DNA from: Acinetobacter sp. YWS30-1
GTDB lineage: Bacteria > Pseudomonadota > Gammaproteobacteria > Pseudomonadales > Moraxellaceae
Direction: 5' to 3'
Assembly: GCF_033558715.1 (NCBI RefSeq)
Contig: NZ_CP114606.1
Coordinates: 1,178,001 to 1,242,000, forward strand
Length of the DNA: 64,000 bases
Shown: piece by piece, positions 34,268 to 44,339 of the stretch
Layout of the letters: every line of letters begins with the position of its first letter
How positions within the stretch are numbered: the stretch's first letter is position 1
Notes under the pieces: model-generated
The model's database searches: none
Seen by the model: the letters and a program-made list of their open reading frames with translations, nothing else
Told to the model about the DNA's origin: nothing
Translations under genes and position numbers: made by a program

Positions 34268-36847
34268 ATGCGTTTTGAGAAATTTACCAATCGCTTACAG
34301 CAAACCCTTTCCGATGCGCAATCTCTGGCAATGAGCAAGGATCATGCTGCCATTGAAGGGATTCACATCTTGTCCACCTTGATGGAAGAAGCATCGAATG
34401 TGAGCTTGCTGCAACAGGCAGGAGCGAACCTGCGTGACCTGCAAAGCAAAGTACAAACTGCGCTGAACAATGTAGCTACGCTCGGTAATCCCTCTGCCGA
34501 TATCAATATCAGTCAGGAAGCAGCCAAAGCCCTGCATCTAGCGGACAGTTATGCACAAAAAGCAGGAGATGAGTTCCTGTCCACTGACTGGGTATTACTG
34601 GCACTTGCAGAAACGGGTGCCACCAAAACCTTATTAAATAGTGTTGGCGTAAAAACTGAAACTTTACGACAGGTCATTAATCAAATTCGAGGCGATGAAA
34701 AAGTCATGAGCAATAATCATGAAGATCAACGGGACTCACTGAATAAATATACGATTGATTTAACTGAACGTGCCATGGCTGGCAAACTGGACCCGGTGAT
34801 TGGTCGTGATGATGAAATCCGTCGTACAATTCAGGTGCTGTCACGCCGTACCAAAAACAACCCGGTACTGATCGGTGAGCCAGGTGTCGGTAAAACTGCG
34901 ATTGTCGAAGGTCTGGCACAACGTATTGTTAACGGTGAAGTTCCTGAAGGCTTGAAAGGCAAACGTGTCTTATCTCTGGACTTAGGTTCATTGCTGGCAG
35001 GTGCCAAATATCGTGGTGAGTTCGAAGAACGTCTGAAAGCCGTTCTGAAAGATCTGGCTAAACATGAAGGCGAAATCATCCTGTTCATTGACGAGCTGCA
35101 TACATTGGTCGGTGCCGGTAAAGGCGATGGCGCCATGGATGCGGGTAACATGCTGAAACCTGCATTAGCGCGCGGTGAACTACGCTGTGTCGGTGCAACG
35201 ACTCTGGATGAATATCGTCAGTACATTGAAAAAGATGCAGCTTTAGAGCGTCGTTTCCAGAAAGTGCTGGTGGATGAACCAAGCGTGGAAGATACCATTG
35301 CGATTCTGCGTGGTCTGAAAGATCGTTATGCAACTCACCATGGTGTGCAGATTCTGGACTCAGCAATTATTGCTGCGGCGAAAATGTCGCACCGTTACAT
35401 CACAGATCGTCAATTGCCGGATAAAGCCATTGACCTGATTGATGAAGCAGCATCTCGTATCAAAATGGAGCTGGATTCTAAACCTGAAGCGCTGGATAAA
35501 CTCGAACGTCGTCTGATTCAGCTGAAGATGCAGCTTGAAGCGGTGAAAAAAGATGCAGACTCTGGTGCACAGGGCGAAGTGAAACATCTGGAAGAGCAGA
35601 TTGCCACTGTAGAGAAAGAGTACAGCGAACTGGAAGAAATCTGGCGTGCCGATAAAGCGCTGGTAGCAGGCAACAAAGATATTCAGGTGAAACTGGATCA
35701 GGCTCGTATTGCCTTAGAAAAAGCACAGCGTGAAGGTGATCTGGCTGAAGCAGCACGTTATCAGTATGGTGTGATTCCGGAACTGCAAAAACAGTTGGAA
35801 CGTATTGAAGCGGCTGAAGAAAGTGAAGCACCAAAACTGCTACGTGACAAAGTCACTGACAACGAGATCGCTGAAGTAGTCAGTGCTGCGACCGGTATTC
35901 CTGTAGCGAAAATGCTGCAAGGTGAGCGTGACAAACTGCTGCATATGGAAGACTTCCTGCATAACCGTGTTGTTGGGCAGGAAGAAGCCGTAGTGGCTGT
36001 GTCTAACGCTGTGCGCCGTTCACGTGCTGGCTTGTCAGATCCAAATCGTCCAAGCGGTTCATTCCTGTTCTTGGGCCCAACAGGTGTAGGTAAAACAGAA
36101 TTGACCAAAGCCTTGGCGAACTTCCTGTTCGACAGTGACGATGCCATGATCCGAATCGACATGTCCGAATTTATGGAAAAACATTCGGTGAGCCGCTTGG
36201 TCGGTGCACCTCCGGGCTATGTCGGTTATGAAGAAGGTGGTGTGCTGACTGAAGCGGTGCGCCGTAAACCATATAGCGTGGTGTTATTCGATGAGGTCGA
36301 AAAAGCGCATCCGGATGTATTTAACATTCTGCTGCAAGTGCTAGATGATGGTCGTTTGACTGACTCGCAAGGTCGTGTGGTGGACTTTAAAAATACCGTG
36401 ATTGTGATGACTTCGAACCTGGGTTCACAGGATGTCCGTGAACTGGGCGATAAAGCAACTCGTGAAGAAGTCCGTACAGTGGTGATGAACGCGGTATCGG
36501 AACATTTCCGTCCAGAATTTATCAACCGTATTGACGAGCTGGTGGTGTTCCATGCGCTAGAAAAAGACCAGATCCGTGGTATTGCCGATATCCAGTTGAA
36601 CCGCTTGCGTCAACGTCTGGCAGAACGCGATATGCGTCTGTCTGTGGATGACAGTGCTTTCGATCAGTTAATCGAAGCTGGTTTCGATCCGTTGTATGGT
36701 GCGCGTCCATTAAAACGTGCGATCCAGCAACGTATTGAAAATGGTTTGGCACAAAGCATCCTGGCAGGTGAGTTTGGCCCTGGTGATACCATCGTCGTTC
36801 GTGGTGAAAGTGGCGAGCTGGTCTTTGAAAAAATGAAACTCAGCTAA
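34268..36847 (+). CDS. clpB: ClpB disaggregase chaperone
   Basis: This 859-residue Hsp100 ATPase, with DnaK, pulls proteins out of aggregates. In order: an N-domain ([21 protein letters not shown]...), a first AAA+ module with Walker A GEPGVGKT (about residue 203), the long M-domain coiled coil (about 400-530), and a second AAA+ module with Walker A GPTGVGKT (about 602). The C-terminal D2-small domain ends in [22 protein letters not shown]. Length and layout match ClpB. GAGGAAT precedes the ATG. A strong terminator follows. Confidence 0.97.
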   Translation: MRFEKFTNRLQQTLSDAQSLAMSKDHAAIEGIHILSTLMEEASNVSLLQQAGANLRDLQSKVQTALNNVATLGNPSADINISQEAAKALHLADSYAQKAGDEFLSTDWVLLALAETGATKTLLNSVGVKTETLRQVINQIRGDEKVMSNNHEDQRDSLNKYTIDLTERAMAGKLDPVIGRDDEIRRTIQVLSRRTKNNPVLIGEPGVGKTAIVEGLAQRIVNGEVPEGLKGKRVLSLDLGSLLAGAKYRGEFEERLKAVLKDLAKHEGEIILFIDELHTLVGAGKGDGAMDAGNMLKPALARGELRCVGATTLDEYRQYIEKDAALERRFQKVLVDEPSVEDTIAILRGLKDRYATHHGVQILDSAIIAAAKMSHRYITDRQLPDKAIDLIDEAASRIKMELDSKPEALDKLERRLIQLKMQLEAVKKDADSGAQGEVKHLEEQIATVEKEYSELEEIWRADKALVAGNKDIQVKLDQARIALEKAQREGDLAEAARYQYGVIPELQKQLERIEAAEESEAPKLLRDKVTDNEIAEVVSAATGIPVAKMLQGERDKLLHMEDFLHNRVVGQEEAVVAVSNAVRRSRAGLSDPNRPSGSFLFLGPTGVGKTELTKALANFLFDSDDAMIRIDMSEFMEKHSVSRLVGAPPGYVGYEEGGVLTEAVRRKPYSVVLFDEVEKAHPDVFNILLQVLDDGRLTDSQGRVVDFKNTVIVMTSNLGSQDVRELGDKATREEVRTVVMNAVSEHFRPEFINRIDELVVFHALEKDQIRGIADIQLNRLRQRLAERDMRLSVDDSAFDQLIEAGFDPLYGARPLKRAIQQRIENGLAQSILAGEFGPGDTIVVRGESGELVFEKMKLS

Positions 36848-36867
36848 TAGAAGTTCTCCTCGCAACA

Positions 36868-36895
36868 AAAAAACCCAGCCTAGGCTGGGTTTTTC
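36868..36895. terminator. Bidirectional terminator between clpB and rlmKL
   Basis: A perfect palindrome, AACCCAGCC-TA-GGCTGGGTT, with A and T tracts on both sides, between convergent genes. Confidence 0.92.
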
Positions 36896-36914
36896 TTTAT
36901 CTTATATTCACACC

Positions 36915-39119
36915 TTACATTTTTGGATGAGTAATTTTCCAGGCACGGTGAATTTTCTGGTTACGCTTGAAGTCTGGACCAATGGTTTCATGCGTGATTT
37001 CTTCCAAGTCATATAAACCTTCAATCATTTCATCCATTTCGAAACCACGGTAGTTGTTCGAGAAATACAACGTACCGTCAGTGGTTAAACGGTTCATGGC
37101 ACGTTTCAATAAAGAGACGTGGTCACGCTGAACGTCGAAAGTCCCGTAGAATTTTTTCGAGTTAGAGAATGTCGGTGGATCGATAAAGATCAGGTCATAT
37201 TGTTCATGACCTTCTTTCAGCCATTCAAAACAGTCAGATGCAAAGAATTGATGTTGCTGATCGGCATGGTCTACAGTCAGGCCGTTTAGAACAAAGTTCT
37301 CTTTTGACCAGTTCAAATAAGTATTAGACAAATCGACACTGGTGGTACTCGCTGCACCGCCTAAAGCTGCATGTAAGCTCGCGGTAGAGGTATAGCTGTA
37401 CAGATTCAGGAAGTGCTTGCCTTTGGCTTCTTTGGCAATACGCAAACGCATCTGACGGTGATCCAGGAACAAACCGGTATCCAGATAGTCGGTCAGGTTG
37501 ACCAGAATCTTGGCTTGGCCTTCCTGGACGATAAAACGTTTAGACGCTGTACTTTGTTTGGTGTACTGGTTTTTACCTTCCTGACGGGCACGCGTCTTGA
37601 TAAAGATCGCATCACGGCCCAAACCGGTCACGGCACGAATTGCCTGTAGAGCCAGGTTAAAACGTTTTTTTGCTTTTTCAGGATCGATTTTTTTCGGTGG
37701 TGCATATTCCTGAACATGCAGACGTTCGCCGTATAGATCAACTGCTACATTAAAGTCCGGCAGGTCGGCATCATACAAACGCAGGCAGTGAATATTTTCT
37801 TTTACCGCCCATTTTTTCAGGGTTTGCATATTCTTGGTCAGACGGTTAGCAAATTCCATCGCACCTTCAATCGGCTCGAATTGTTGCGGCTGCCAGCTTT
37901 CCAGGAAAGGACGTGTGACTGCTGCCGGTTTTACCGTACCGAAACGGATATAGATCGGCAGTTTACCGTTCATCAAACGCAGAATTTGTGGATCATTGAA
38001 CGCCAAGACATCGGCCTGTTCCACCTGAGCAGCAATGACTGCGGCTTTTTGATTCGGGAAATTCTTTTGCAGCAGATTAGACAAACCCAGATACAAGGCA
38101 CGGTTAGATGCCTTATCGCCCAGACGCTCACCGTACGGCGGGTTGGTGACGAAGAAGACTTTTTTGCCTTCCGCCTGGAAATCTGGCCAGTCATTTAAAG
38201 TACGCTCTTCGATCTTGATCTGATCGAGGGCTGATTCAAAACCTGCCGCAATAATGTTCTGTTTAGTGGCTTTCACCGCTTCCCAGTCGGCATCAAAGGC
38301 ATAGAATTTGGGTAATGGGTTTTCTAGCGCAGCTTTATGACGTTCAGCCGCTTCAGCTTTAATCCCCATCCATAATTCATGGTCATGACCATTCCAGCCA
38401 TTAAATCCGAAACGACGCACCAGACCTGGGGCGCGATCCGTCAGAATCATCAGGGATTCAATAATAAACGTCCCTGAACCACACATTGGATCAACCACAA
38501 TATCCGGGTTGATGTCTTTCAGGCCACCTTTTTGCAGGATCGCAGCCGCCAGATTTTCCTTGATTGGTGCTTCAGTCATAAAGCGGCGATAGCCACGTTT
38601 ATGCAGGGAATCACCGGATAAGTCTAAACAATAAGTATGTTCTTTTTTACCTGCCAGAATATACATGGTGATTTCTGGCTGTTTGGTATCAATACTTGGA
38701 CGTTTGCCCACAGCTTCCATAAAGGAATCGACAACACCATCTTTGGCACGTAGAGTTGCAAACTGGGTGTTGACCTTAATATCACGTTCAACGTGCAGAC
38801 GAATTGCGAAGGTGCTTTGTGGTGCAAAAATCAGTGACCAGTCGAAGCTCATCGCACCTTCATAAAGCTCTTCTGCAACATCACGCGCATCGTGGGAGAA
38901 TTCGATTTCATGCGTGTGAATTGGCATCAGGACACGAGAAGCCAGACGAGACCACATACAGATGCGGTAAGCATTTTCAAGCGTGCCTTTGAAGGTCAGA
39001 CGACCTGGGAAACGTTCAATATCCTGAACACCTAAACCTTTGATTTCTTCTTCTAATAAGGTTTCCAGACCATCGGCACAGGTGACCCAATAATTGCTTA
39101 AACGTGAAGAGGTATTCAT
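36915..39119 (-). CDS. rlmL: Bifunctional 23S rRNA methyltransferase RlmKL
   Basis: This 734-residue protein methylates G2445 (m2G, RlmL half) and G2069 (m7G, RlmK half) of 23S rRNA. The N-terminal half has a THUMP domain (about residues 45-160) and an SAM domain with DPMCGSGTFIIES and FFVTNPPYGERLG (about 325). The C-terminal half has a second SAM domain with FLNLYSYTSTASLHAA and LIFIDPPTFSNSKK (about 645). The fused length is that of gammaproteobacterial RlmKL. It is monocistronic and convergent with clpB. Confidence 0.95.
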   Translation of the reverse strand: MNTSSRLSNYWVTCADGLETLLEEEIKGLGVQDIERFPGRLTFKGTLENAYRICMWSRLASRVLMPIHTHEIEFSHDARDVAEELYEGAMSFDWSLIFAPQSTFAIRLHVERDIKVNTQFATLRAKDGVVDSFMEAVGKRPSIDTKQPEITMYILAGKKEHTYCLDLSGDSLHKRGYRRFMTEAPIKENLAAAILQKGGLKDINPDIVVDPMCGSGTFIIESLMILTDRAPGLVRRFGFNGWNGHDHELWMGIKAEAAERHKAALENPLPKFYAFDADWEAVKATKQNIIAAGFESALDQIKIEERTLNDWPDFQAEGKKVFFVTNPPYGERLGDKASNRALYLGLSNLLQKNFPNQKAAVIAAQVEQADVLAFNDPQILRLMNGKLPIYIRFGTVKPAAVTRPFLESWQPQQFEPIEGAMEFANRLTKNMQTLKKWAVKENIHCLRLYDADLPDFNVAVDLYGERLHVQEYAPPKKIDPEKAKKRFNLALQAIRAVTGLGRDAIFIKTRARQEGKNQYTKQSTASKRFIVQEGQAKILVNLTDYLDTGLFLDHRQMRLRIAKEAKGKHFLNLYSYTSTASLHAALGGAASTTSVDLSNTYLNWSKENFVLNGLTVDHADQQHQFFASDCFEWLKEGHEQYDLIFIDPPTFSNSKKFYGTFDVQRDHVSLLKRAMNRLTTDGTLYFSNNYRGFEMDEMIEGLYDLEEITHETIGPDFKRNQKIHRAWKITHPKM

Positions 39120-39773
39120 AAAATAGAGAGACCGGAAAAGAATAAATAAAAACTGCGCTCAGTTTAGCGTATTTTGCCTGTTAAAGCTTTGGAAATTTTT
39201 TAAATTCGAGCACATGCAGCCTAGTTTTACTCATCATAAAAAGCGCTAAATGTTGACTTAAAAAGCAAACTGAAAATTTACGAGATATGTAGAACTAAAC
39301 AGTGACAGTAAGGCAAATTTATTGAGTAAATCTTTTTATTTTACAGATGGGTATGTGATGATTATTAAACTAATTCGCAATCTAGATCTTCAATTGCAGC
39401 CATGTTGTATGTGTGATTTAAAAAATAAATAATCGGGTTATTGATGTGATGGATCTGATGCCGGATCGTTTATATACACCTCATGGCATCAACATTACTC
39501 TAAAAGTAAAAGCTAAAATTTGGTCACTCATGTCAAGTGATCGAGACTAAGAATTGATTAGCCAGACGAGGAGTGAATCTAAAACAAAAAAGACACTGAT
39601 CTACGATTGCTCGAGGTAGAACAATTTTCATTCATATCAATTTATAACTCACATAACTTATTTATTAATTTTGGTACGTTTATTGCTCTATCTAATATCA
39701 ATGAAGCTGTAATGCTGAGGGGAATCATTACAGCTTCATCTTTATTCTTAATTATTATTTCGGAGGGGCTTAG
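39120..39773. other. Intergenic stretch upstream of the gene at 39774
   Basis: No solid gene is present in about 650 bases. Two very short frames, MIIKLIRNLDLQLQ... (from about 39358) and MDLMPDRLYTPHGIN... (39449-39550), have no recognisable family. The clearest structure is the long hairpin at 39702-39738. Confidence 0.5.
39702..39738 (+). terminator. Strong 13-bp hairpin
   Basis: TGAAGCTGTAATG (39702-39714) pairs perfectly with CATTACAGCTTCA (39726-39738) across an 11-base loop. It is followed by a T-rich but interrupted tail. It lies 36 bases before the next gene's ATG, so it may be an attenuator or the end of an upstream transcript. Confidence 0.6.
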
Positions 39774-40106
39774 ATGTTGGATCTTCAATTACGCAGGAAT
39801 GAGGCATTTTCAATCGCTACCTTGATCTATGCACGTTTAAGACGAGTGACTGGGCGAGTAATTGATGCCATGTATCTTGCAGAAAATATCCACTATGCAA
39901 AGCATGTGATTGGGCTGGCAGAGCAGACTGAAGATCCTGAGTTATTACATCTGGTCAATCGTTTAAAAACCACTCTGGATTTATCGTCATTTTCAGAACT
40001 GCAGGCTGAAGAACAGGCGGAAAAGGAACTGATTTCTGTGGAACCAAGTGAAGAAGATATCTATCGCGCACAGGTTTCACATCATTATATTGGCGCATTG
40101 CGCTAA
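39774..40106 (+). CDS. Conserved-looking small helical protein, function unknown
   Basis: This 110-residue protein has a very good ribosome binding site (GGAGGGG, 7-8 bases before the ATG). It is mostly helical (AFSIATLIYARLRRVTGRVIDAMYLAENIHYAKHVIGLAEQTEDPELLHLVNRLKTTL) with an acidic C-terminal part (AEEQAEKELISVEPSEEDIYRAQ). There is no membrane segment or signal. I do not recognise a named family. It stands alone between a hairpin and the pyrB promoter region. Confidence 0.75.
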   Translation: MLDLQLRRNEAFSIATLIYARLRRVTGRVIDAMYLAENIHYAKHVIGLAEQTEDPELLHLVNRLKTTLDLSSFSELQAEEQAEKELISVEPSEEDIYRAQVSHHYIGALR

Positions 40107-40294
40107 TTGGGGGATTGAGTGTGGATGCTCCAGACTGAAGCACTCATGTTTAAATGAAAAAACAAGCATATAGATAGACAGGTTAAATTATCTTATTGAA
40201 AAAATACATGGGAATTTTAATTTCCATTCTTATTACCGAGATGGTTTTTGTACAACCGAGCTCTTTATCAACTATAAAGATTCGCTAATCTCTG

Positions 40295-40300
40295 TATAAT
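40295..40300 (+). promoter_or_regulatory. Probable -10 element of the pyrB operon
   Basis: A perfect TATAAT lies 30 bases before the pyrB ATG. The matching -35 is poorly conserved, and a second candidate (TTGACTTAACGTATAAG) lies immediately downstream. Confidence 0.45.
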
Positions 40301-40329
40301 ACGTTGACTTAACGTATAAGGAATCTCTC

Positions 40330-41346
40330 ATGCACTTGGCGGCATTGCATACACCGAGCCAGATTCAACTCAACAAAGCAGGTAATCTTAAACATTTCCT
40401 GACCATCGAAGGTCTTTCTAAAGAAACTCTTACAAAAATACTGGACACTGCGTTGTCCTTTTTTAATGACCAAAATCAGCTGATCACCAATAATTTGCTC
40501 GAAGGCAAAACGGTGATGAACCTATTTTTTGAAAATTCTACCCGAACGCGTACTACTTTTGAGGCAGCGGCCAAACGTCTGTCTGCCAACGTGCTGAATA
40601 TCGATATTGCCCGTTCAAGCACCTCTAAAGGTGAAACTTTACGTGATACCTTGTGGAATCTTGAAGCCATGGCGGCAGATATTTTCGTGGTACGTCATTC
40701 ATCTTCAGGTGCAGCGCACTTTATTGCCAAAGATGTCTGTCCAAATGTCGCCATCATTAATGCAGGCGATGGCCGTCATGCCCATCCAACTCAAGCGATG
40801 CTGGATATGCTGACCATTCGCCGTGAAACCAATAAAAAATTCGAAGATATGTCGATTGCGATCATTGGCGATATCAAGCATTCGCGTGTAGCACGTTCAG
40901 ATGTGGCGGCACTGCAAACCTTAGGCTGCAAAGATATTCGCGTGATTGCACCGAATACGTTATTGCCATACGGTTTTGATGACTACAGTGAAGATGTACG
41001 CCTGTTCAATAATATGGAAGATGGCATCAAAGACTGTGATGTGATCATTACCTTGCGTATTCAAAACGAGCGTATTGATTCGCCAGCGCTGTCTTCTCAG
41101 GCTGAATTCTACAAAATGTATGGCCTGAATAAAGAACGTCTCGCCATGGCCAAGCCGGATTGTATCGTGATGCATCCAGGACCAATGAACCGTGGTGTGG
41201 AAATTGATTCCAGTATTGCAGACGGTCCGCAATCCGTGATTCTGAAACAGGTTACTAACGGGATTGCAGTACGTATGGCGGTACTGGCTCTTGCGATGCA
41301 GGGTCAGTTACAGGAACAGGGTTTGATTGAAGCGATTGCGGTATAA
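40330..41346 (+). CDS. pyrB: Aspartate carbamoyltransferase catalytic subunit
   Basis: This 338-residue enzyme joins carbamoyl phosphate and aspartate to form N-carbamoyl-aspartate, the committed step of pyrimidine synthesis. The carbamoyl-phosphate loop [12 protein letters not shown] is near residue 70, followed by [12 protein letters not shown] and the active-site region [29 protein letters not shown] is the C-terminal signature. The N-terminal extension and the downstream pyrC' are those of the dodecameric PyrB/PyrC' class. AAGGA precedes the ATG; 10 bases separate it from pyrC'. Confidence 0.96.
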   Translation: MHLAALHTPSQIQLNKAGNLKHFLTIEGLSKETLTKILDTALSFFNDQNQLITNNLLEGKTVMNLFFENSTRTRTTFEAAAKRLSANVLNIDIARSSTSKGETLRDTLWNLEAMAADIFVVRHSSSGAAHFIAKDVCPNVAIINAGDGRHAHPTQAMLDMLTIRRETNKKFEDMSIAIIGDIKHSRVARSDVAALQTLGCKDIRVIAPNTLLPYGFDDYSEDVRLFNNMEDGIKDCDVIITLRIQNERIDSPALSSQAEFYKMYGLNKERLAMAKPDCIVMHPGPMNRGVEIDSSIADGPQSVILKQVTNGIAVRMAVLALAMQGQLQEQGLIEAIAV

Positions 41347-41356
41347 GGAATAAGTC

Positions 41357-42595
41357 ATGTCTATTGTAAAAATTGAAAATGTCCGTGTTCTTGACCCAAT
41401 CCAAAACACTGATTCAGTCGAAACGGTTTATCTCGAAAATGGTAAACGTGTTGCAGAAACTGCCAACGTATCTGAAACCATTGATGGACAGGGCAAATGG
41501 CTGATGCCCACTATGGTGGATCTATGCGCACGTTTACGTGAACCGGGCCAGCAGCAACACGGAACTTTAAAGTCTGAAGGTAAGGCTGCACGTGAAAACG
41601 GTATTCTGCATGTCTTTACCCCGCCAGATTCCAAACCGATTGTGCAGGATAATGGTGCGCTGATTCATGGTCTGGTTGAAAAAGCCATGCTGGATGGCGG
41701 TATTTATTTACAGGTGATCGGTGCGCAAACCCAAGGTTTGCAAGGTCAGCAACCGGCCAATATGGCTGGTTTAAAAAAAGGCGGTTGTACTGCGGTTTCT
41801 AATGCCAGTGCGCCGTTTGCCAATGATGATGTGGTATTACGTACACTTGAATATGCAGCGGGTTTGGATCTGACTGTAGTGTTCTATGCAGAAGAGCCGC
41901 AAATTGCCAAAGATGGTTGTGTGCATGAAGGCTTTATTGCTTCACGTCAGGGCTTGCCAATGATTCCGGCACTAGCTGAAACTGTAGCAATTGCCAAATA
42001 CCTGCTCATGATTGAAGCGACTAAAGTACGCGCTCATTTTGGCTTGTTATCTTGTGGTGCATCAGTAGAACTGATCCGTATTGCTAAAGAAAAAGGCTTG
42101 CCAGTAACTTGTGATGTTGCAATGCACCAATTGCATCTGACTGACCATCTGATTGATGGCTTTAACTCTCTTGCACACGTACGTCCACCATTACGTTCTG
42201 AATCTGACAAAGAATTACTGCGTCAAGGTGTGAAATCTGGTGTGATTGATGCGATCTGTACCCATCATGAACCCCTGAGCAGCTCTGCCAAAATGGCACC
42301 CTTTGCGGAAACACAGCCTGGCTTTACCGCGTTTGATACCTACGTACCGTTCGGTATCCAACTAGTGAATGAAGGCTTCTTTACGCCGTTGGAATGGGTG
42401 GAGAAAGTCACAGTTGCTCCTGCGAAAGTCGCCAGTATGTTTGAGCGTTGGAAAGCGGAAGCAGGCTGGGTACTGGTTGATCCAGAACAGGAGTGGACAT
42501 TAAGCAAAGAAACGATCGTTTCTCAAGGTAAAAATACACCACTGCTCAATCAAAAAGTGAAAGGTAAAGTGCTGCAAACTTTTATTGCTGCATAA
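41357..42595 (+). CDS. pyrC': Dihydroorotase-like PyrC' (non-catalytic partner of PyrB)
   Basis: This 412-residue amidohydrolase-fold protein lacks the metal-binding HxH of active dihydroorotases: the expected DLHVHLRDPG reads DLCARLREPG. In Pseudomonas-type organisms such PyrC' subunits are structural and keep PyrB active. The C-terminal fold region (DAICTHHEPLSSSAKMAPFAETQPGFTAFDTYVP) is conserved. The gene follows pyrB in one operon and ends in a terminator, supporting the complex. Confidence 0.92.
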   Translation: MSIVKIENVRVLDPIQNTDSVETVYLENGKRVAETANVSETIDGQGKWLMPTMVDLCARLREPGQQQHGTLKSEGKAARENGILHVFTPPDSKPIVQDNGALIHGLVEKAMLDGGIYLQVIGAQTQGLQGQQPANMAGLKKGGCTAVSNASAPFANDDVVLRTLEYAAGLDLTVVFYAEEPQIAKDGCVHEGFIASRQGLPMIPALAETVAIAKYLLMIEATKVRAHFGLLSCGASVELIRIAKEKGLPVTCDVAMHQLHLTDHLIDGFNSLAHVRPPLRSESDKELLRQGVKSGVIDAICTHHEPLSSSAKMAPFAETQPGFTAFDTYVPFGIQLVNEGFFTPLEWVEKVTVAPAKVASMFERWKAEAGWVLVDPEQEWTLSKETIVSQGKNTPLLNQKVKGKVLQTFIAA

Positions 42596-42615
42596 CACTT
42601 ACATTTCGCGTTTAC

Positions 42616-42642
42616 AAAAGTCAGCTTCGGCTGACTTTTTTA
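42616..42642 (+). terminator. Terminator of pyrB-pyrC'
   Basis: AAAAGTCAGC-TTCG-GCTGACTTTTTT. Confidence 0.92.
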
Positions 42643-42775
42643 TATCTTAATTAAAATAGTAGAAAAGTTAGCCCTATATAAACAGTGAAACTTTATGATA
42701 TCAGTACAATTATTAACATTCCAAAGAGGGGGGATCGCTACACTGATTAAATATTAAACATTATAAATCAGAATA

Positions 42776-44281
42776 ATGGTGATCTTGATGAATACAGATT
42801 TAATTGAACGTTTAAAGAGTGATGTGACCGCCATTGTGCTGCAAGGTGAAACAGAACATCTATTTGCCAAGGATCAGGCCTTAGCCCAATTCTATCCTGT
42901 ATTGTTAAGTATTCTTCGTGCAAGACCGGCCTGGATTGAAAGTCTGGGTCAGCAACTTAATCCCAAGATTGATGAATTATTTAATAATAATCCGACCCTA
43001 AAACAACAATTCCTGGCTCAGTTAGATTCAACTGCACCTCAAGATGAAATTGAACAGACCCTGAACCGGGCAATTGTTCCAACCATGAACTTCTTGCAAG
43101 CAGAAGCGGGTGCACCCACTGCTGAAGCAGTAGGCCATTTGCTAGATACCCATGCAGACTCGATTCAACGGGCATTACCAGTCTGGGCTGGCCCTATACT
43201 GGCATCTCTAGGCGTATCTCCGCTGGCGGGACAAAATCTGAACCGCGCACCGGGTCTGGCTTCCGAACCGGAAGCAGAACCAGTACTGACTGAAGAGAAA
43301 AAGGCAGTGGTGTTCTGGCCTTTTATTCTCCTCGTGATTATTGCGGCGATTATCTTATTCTTCTTCCGCGGATGCCTGCGTGATGATGATCCGGATGAAT
43401 TGCGAAATGCCCAAGCAGTGAGTGAAGCTGCTGCAACGAACCCTGCAATTCTCAAAATCAGCACCGGTAGTCAGGGTGAAATCGTCAACTGTCAGGTACA
43501 GATGAATGATCCGAAATATATGCAGATTCTGCAAAATGAAATTAAACAGATATTTAACTACAGTATCGGCTGTGGTGCAGTAGCGAATGAAAATTACCAT
43601 TCCGAATTCATTGATCAGGATACGATTCCTTCAGTACTGAAACTGCTGCAAGGTATGTCAAATGTGACTTTGACTTGGGCGGGTAATCAGGTATCTGTAC
43701 AGGCAGCGAACAGTGCAGATGCACAACGTTTGGCGGGTCAGATTCGTGGTCTGGCTAAAAATGTAGAAGTCGTGACTCAAAAACCAGTTGATATGGATGA
43801 GGCAATCAATACAGCCAATACCGAGGCTAAAAAAGCTTTAGATGAACTTCAGATGGAAAATATTGAGGCATTGGATGTTGCTACTGCCTTAAACCTGCAA
43901 CTTATTCATTTTGCGACAGGTTCTACTGAAATTCCTGAAGTGAATAAAAGCTTGCTGGATCAGACTGCAGCTTTATTGCAATATGCCAAAGATGTACGTC
44001 TAACCGTGATAGGCCATACTGATACAGAAGGCAGCAGCACTCAAAATCAGGAGCTATCTTTAAAACGTGCTCAAGCCATTGTGAATTATCTGGTACAGAA
44101 AGGGGTGAATCCGGCACAATTACAACCTGTCGGTATGGCGGCGAGTCAGCCAGCTCAACCGAATGCAACCTCGAACGGGCAGTATCAAAACCGCCGTGTA
44201 ACTTTTGAAGTTATGAGTACCGAAGACGGTCGTGTCCATACTGTGGATAATGAAGGCGTAGTTGAAAAGAAAGCCAGCTAA
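42776..44281 (+). CDS. OmpA-family protein with BON-like domain
   Basis: This is a 501-residue protein (an ATG at 42788, MNTDLIERLK, is an equally good start). A cytoplasmic or periplasmic helical N-part is followed by one membrane segment near residue 178 (VVFWPFILLVIIAAIILFFF). A BON-like stretch (LLQGMSNVTLTWAGNQVSVQAANSADAQRLAGQIRGLAKNVEV) comes next, then a C-terminal OmpA peptidoglycan-binding domain (IHFATGSTEIPEVNKSLLDQTAALL...VIGHTDTEGSSTQNQELSLKRAQAIVNYL). It probably links the envelope to the cell wall. A strong terminator follows. Confidence 0.85.
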   Translation: MVILMNTDLIERLKSDVTAIVLQGETEHLFAKDQALAQFYPVLLSILRARPAWIESLGQQLNPKIDELFNNNPTLKQQFLAQLDSTAPQDEIEQTLNRAIVPTMNFLQAEAGAPTAEAVGHLLDTHADSIQRALPVWAGPILASLGVSPLAGQNLNRAPGLASEPEAEPVLTEEKKAVVFWPFILLVIIAAIILFFFRGCLRDDDPDELRNAQAVSEAAATNPAILKISTGSQGEIVNCQVQMNDPKYMQILQNEIKQIFNYSIGCGAVANENYHSEFIDQDTIPSVLKLLQGMSNVTLTWAGNQVSVQAANSADAQRLAGQIRGLAKNVEVVTQKPVDMDEAINTANTEAKKALDELQMENIEALDVATALNLQLIHFATGSTEIPEVNKSLLDQTAALLQYAKDVRLTVIGHTDTEGSSTQNQELSLKRAQAIVNYLVQKGVNPAQLQPVGMAASQPAQPNATSNGQYQNRRVTFEVMSTEDGRVHTVDNEGVVEKKAS

Positions 44282-44297
44282 ATAATTCTTTCATCAT

Positions 44298-44328
44298 AAA
44301 AAAAGGACGAATGATTCGTCCTTTTTTA
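44298..44328. terminator. Terminator between the OmpA-like gene and atoE
   Basis: AAAGGACGAAT-GATTCGTCCTTT with A and T tracts on both sides, between convergent genes. Confidence 0.9.
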
Positions 44329-44339
44329 TTTGTTATGAA

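Noticed and set aside
35478..36162. Long antisense ORFs within clpB
   Set aside because: They are shadows of a strongly expressed coding region; the clpB frame explains the sequence.
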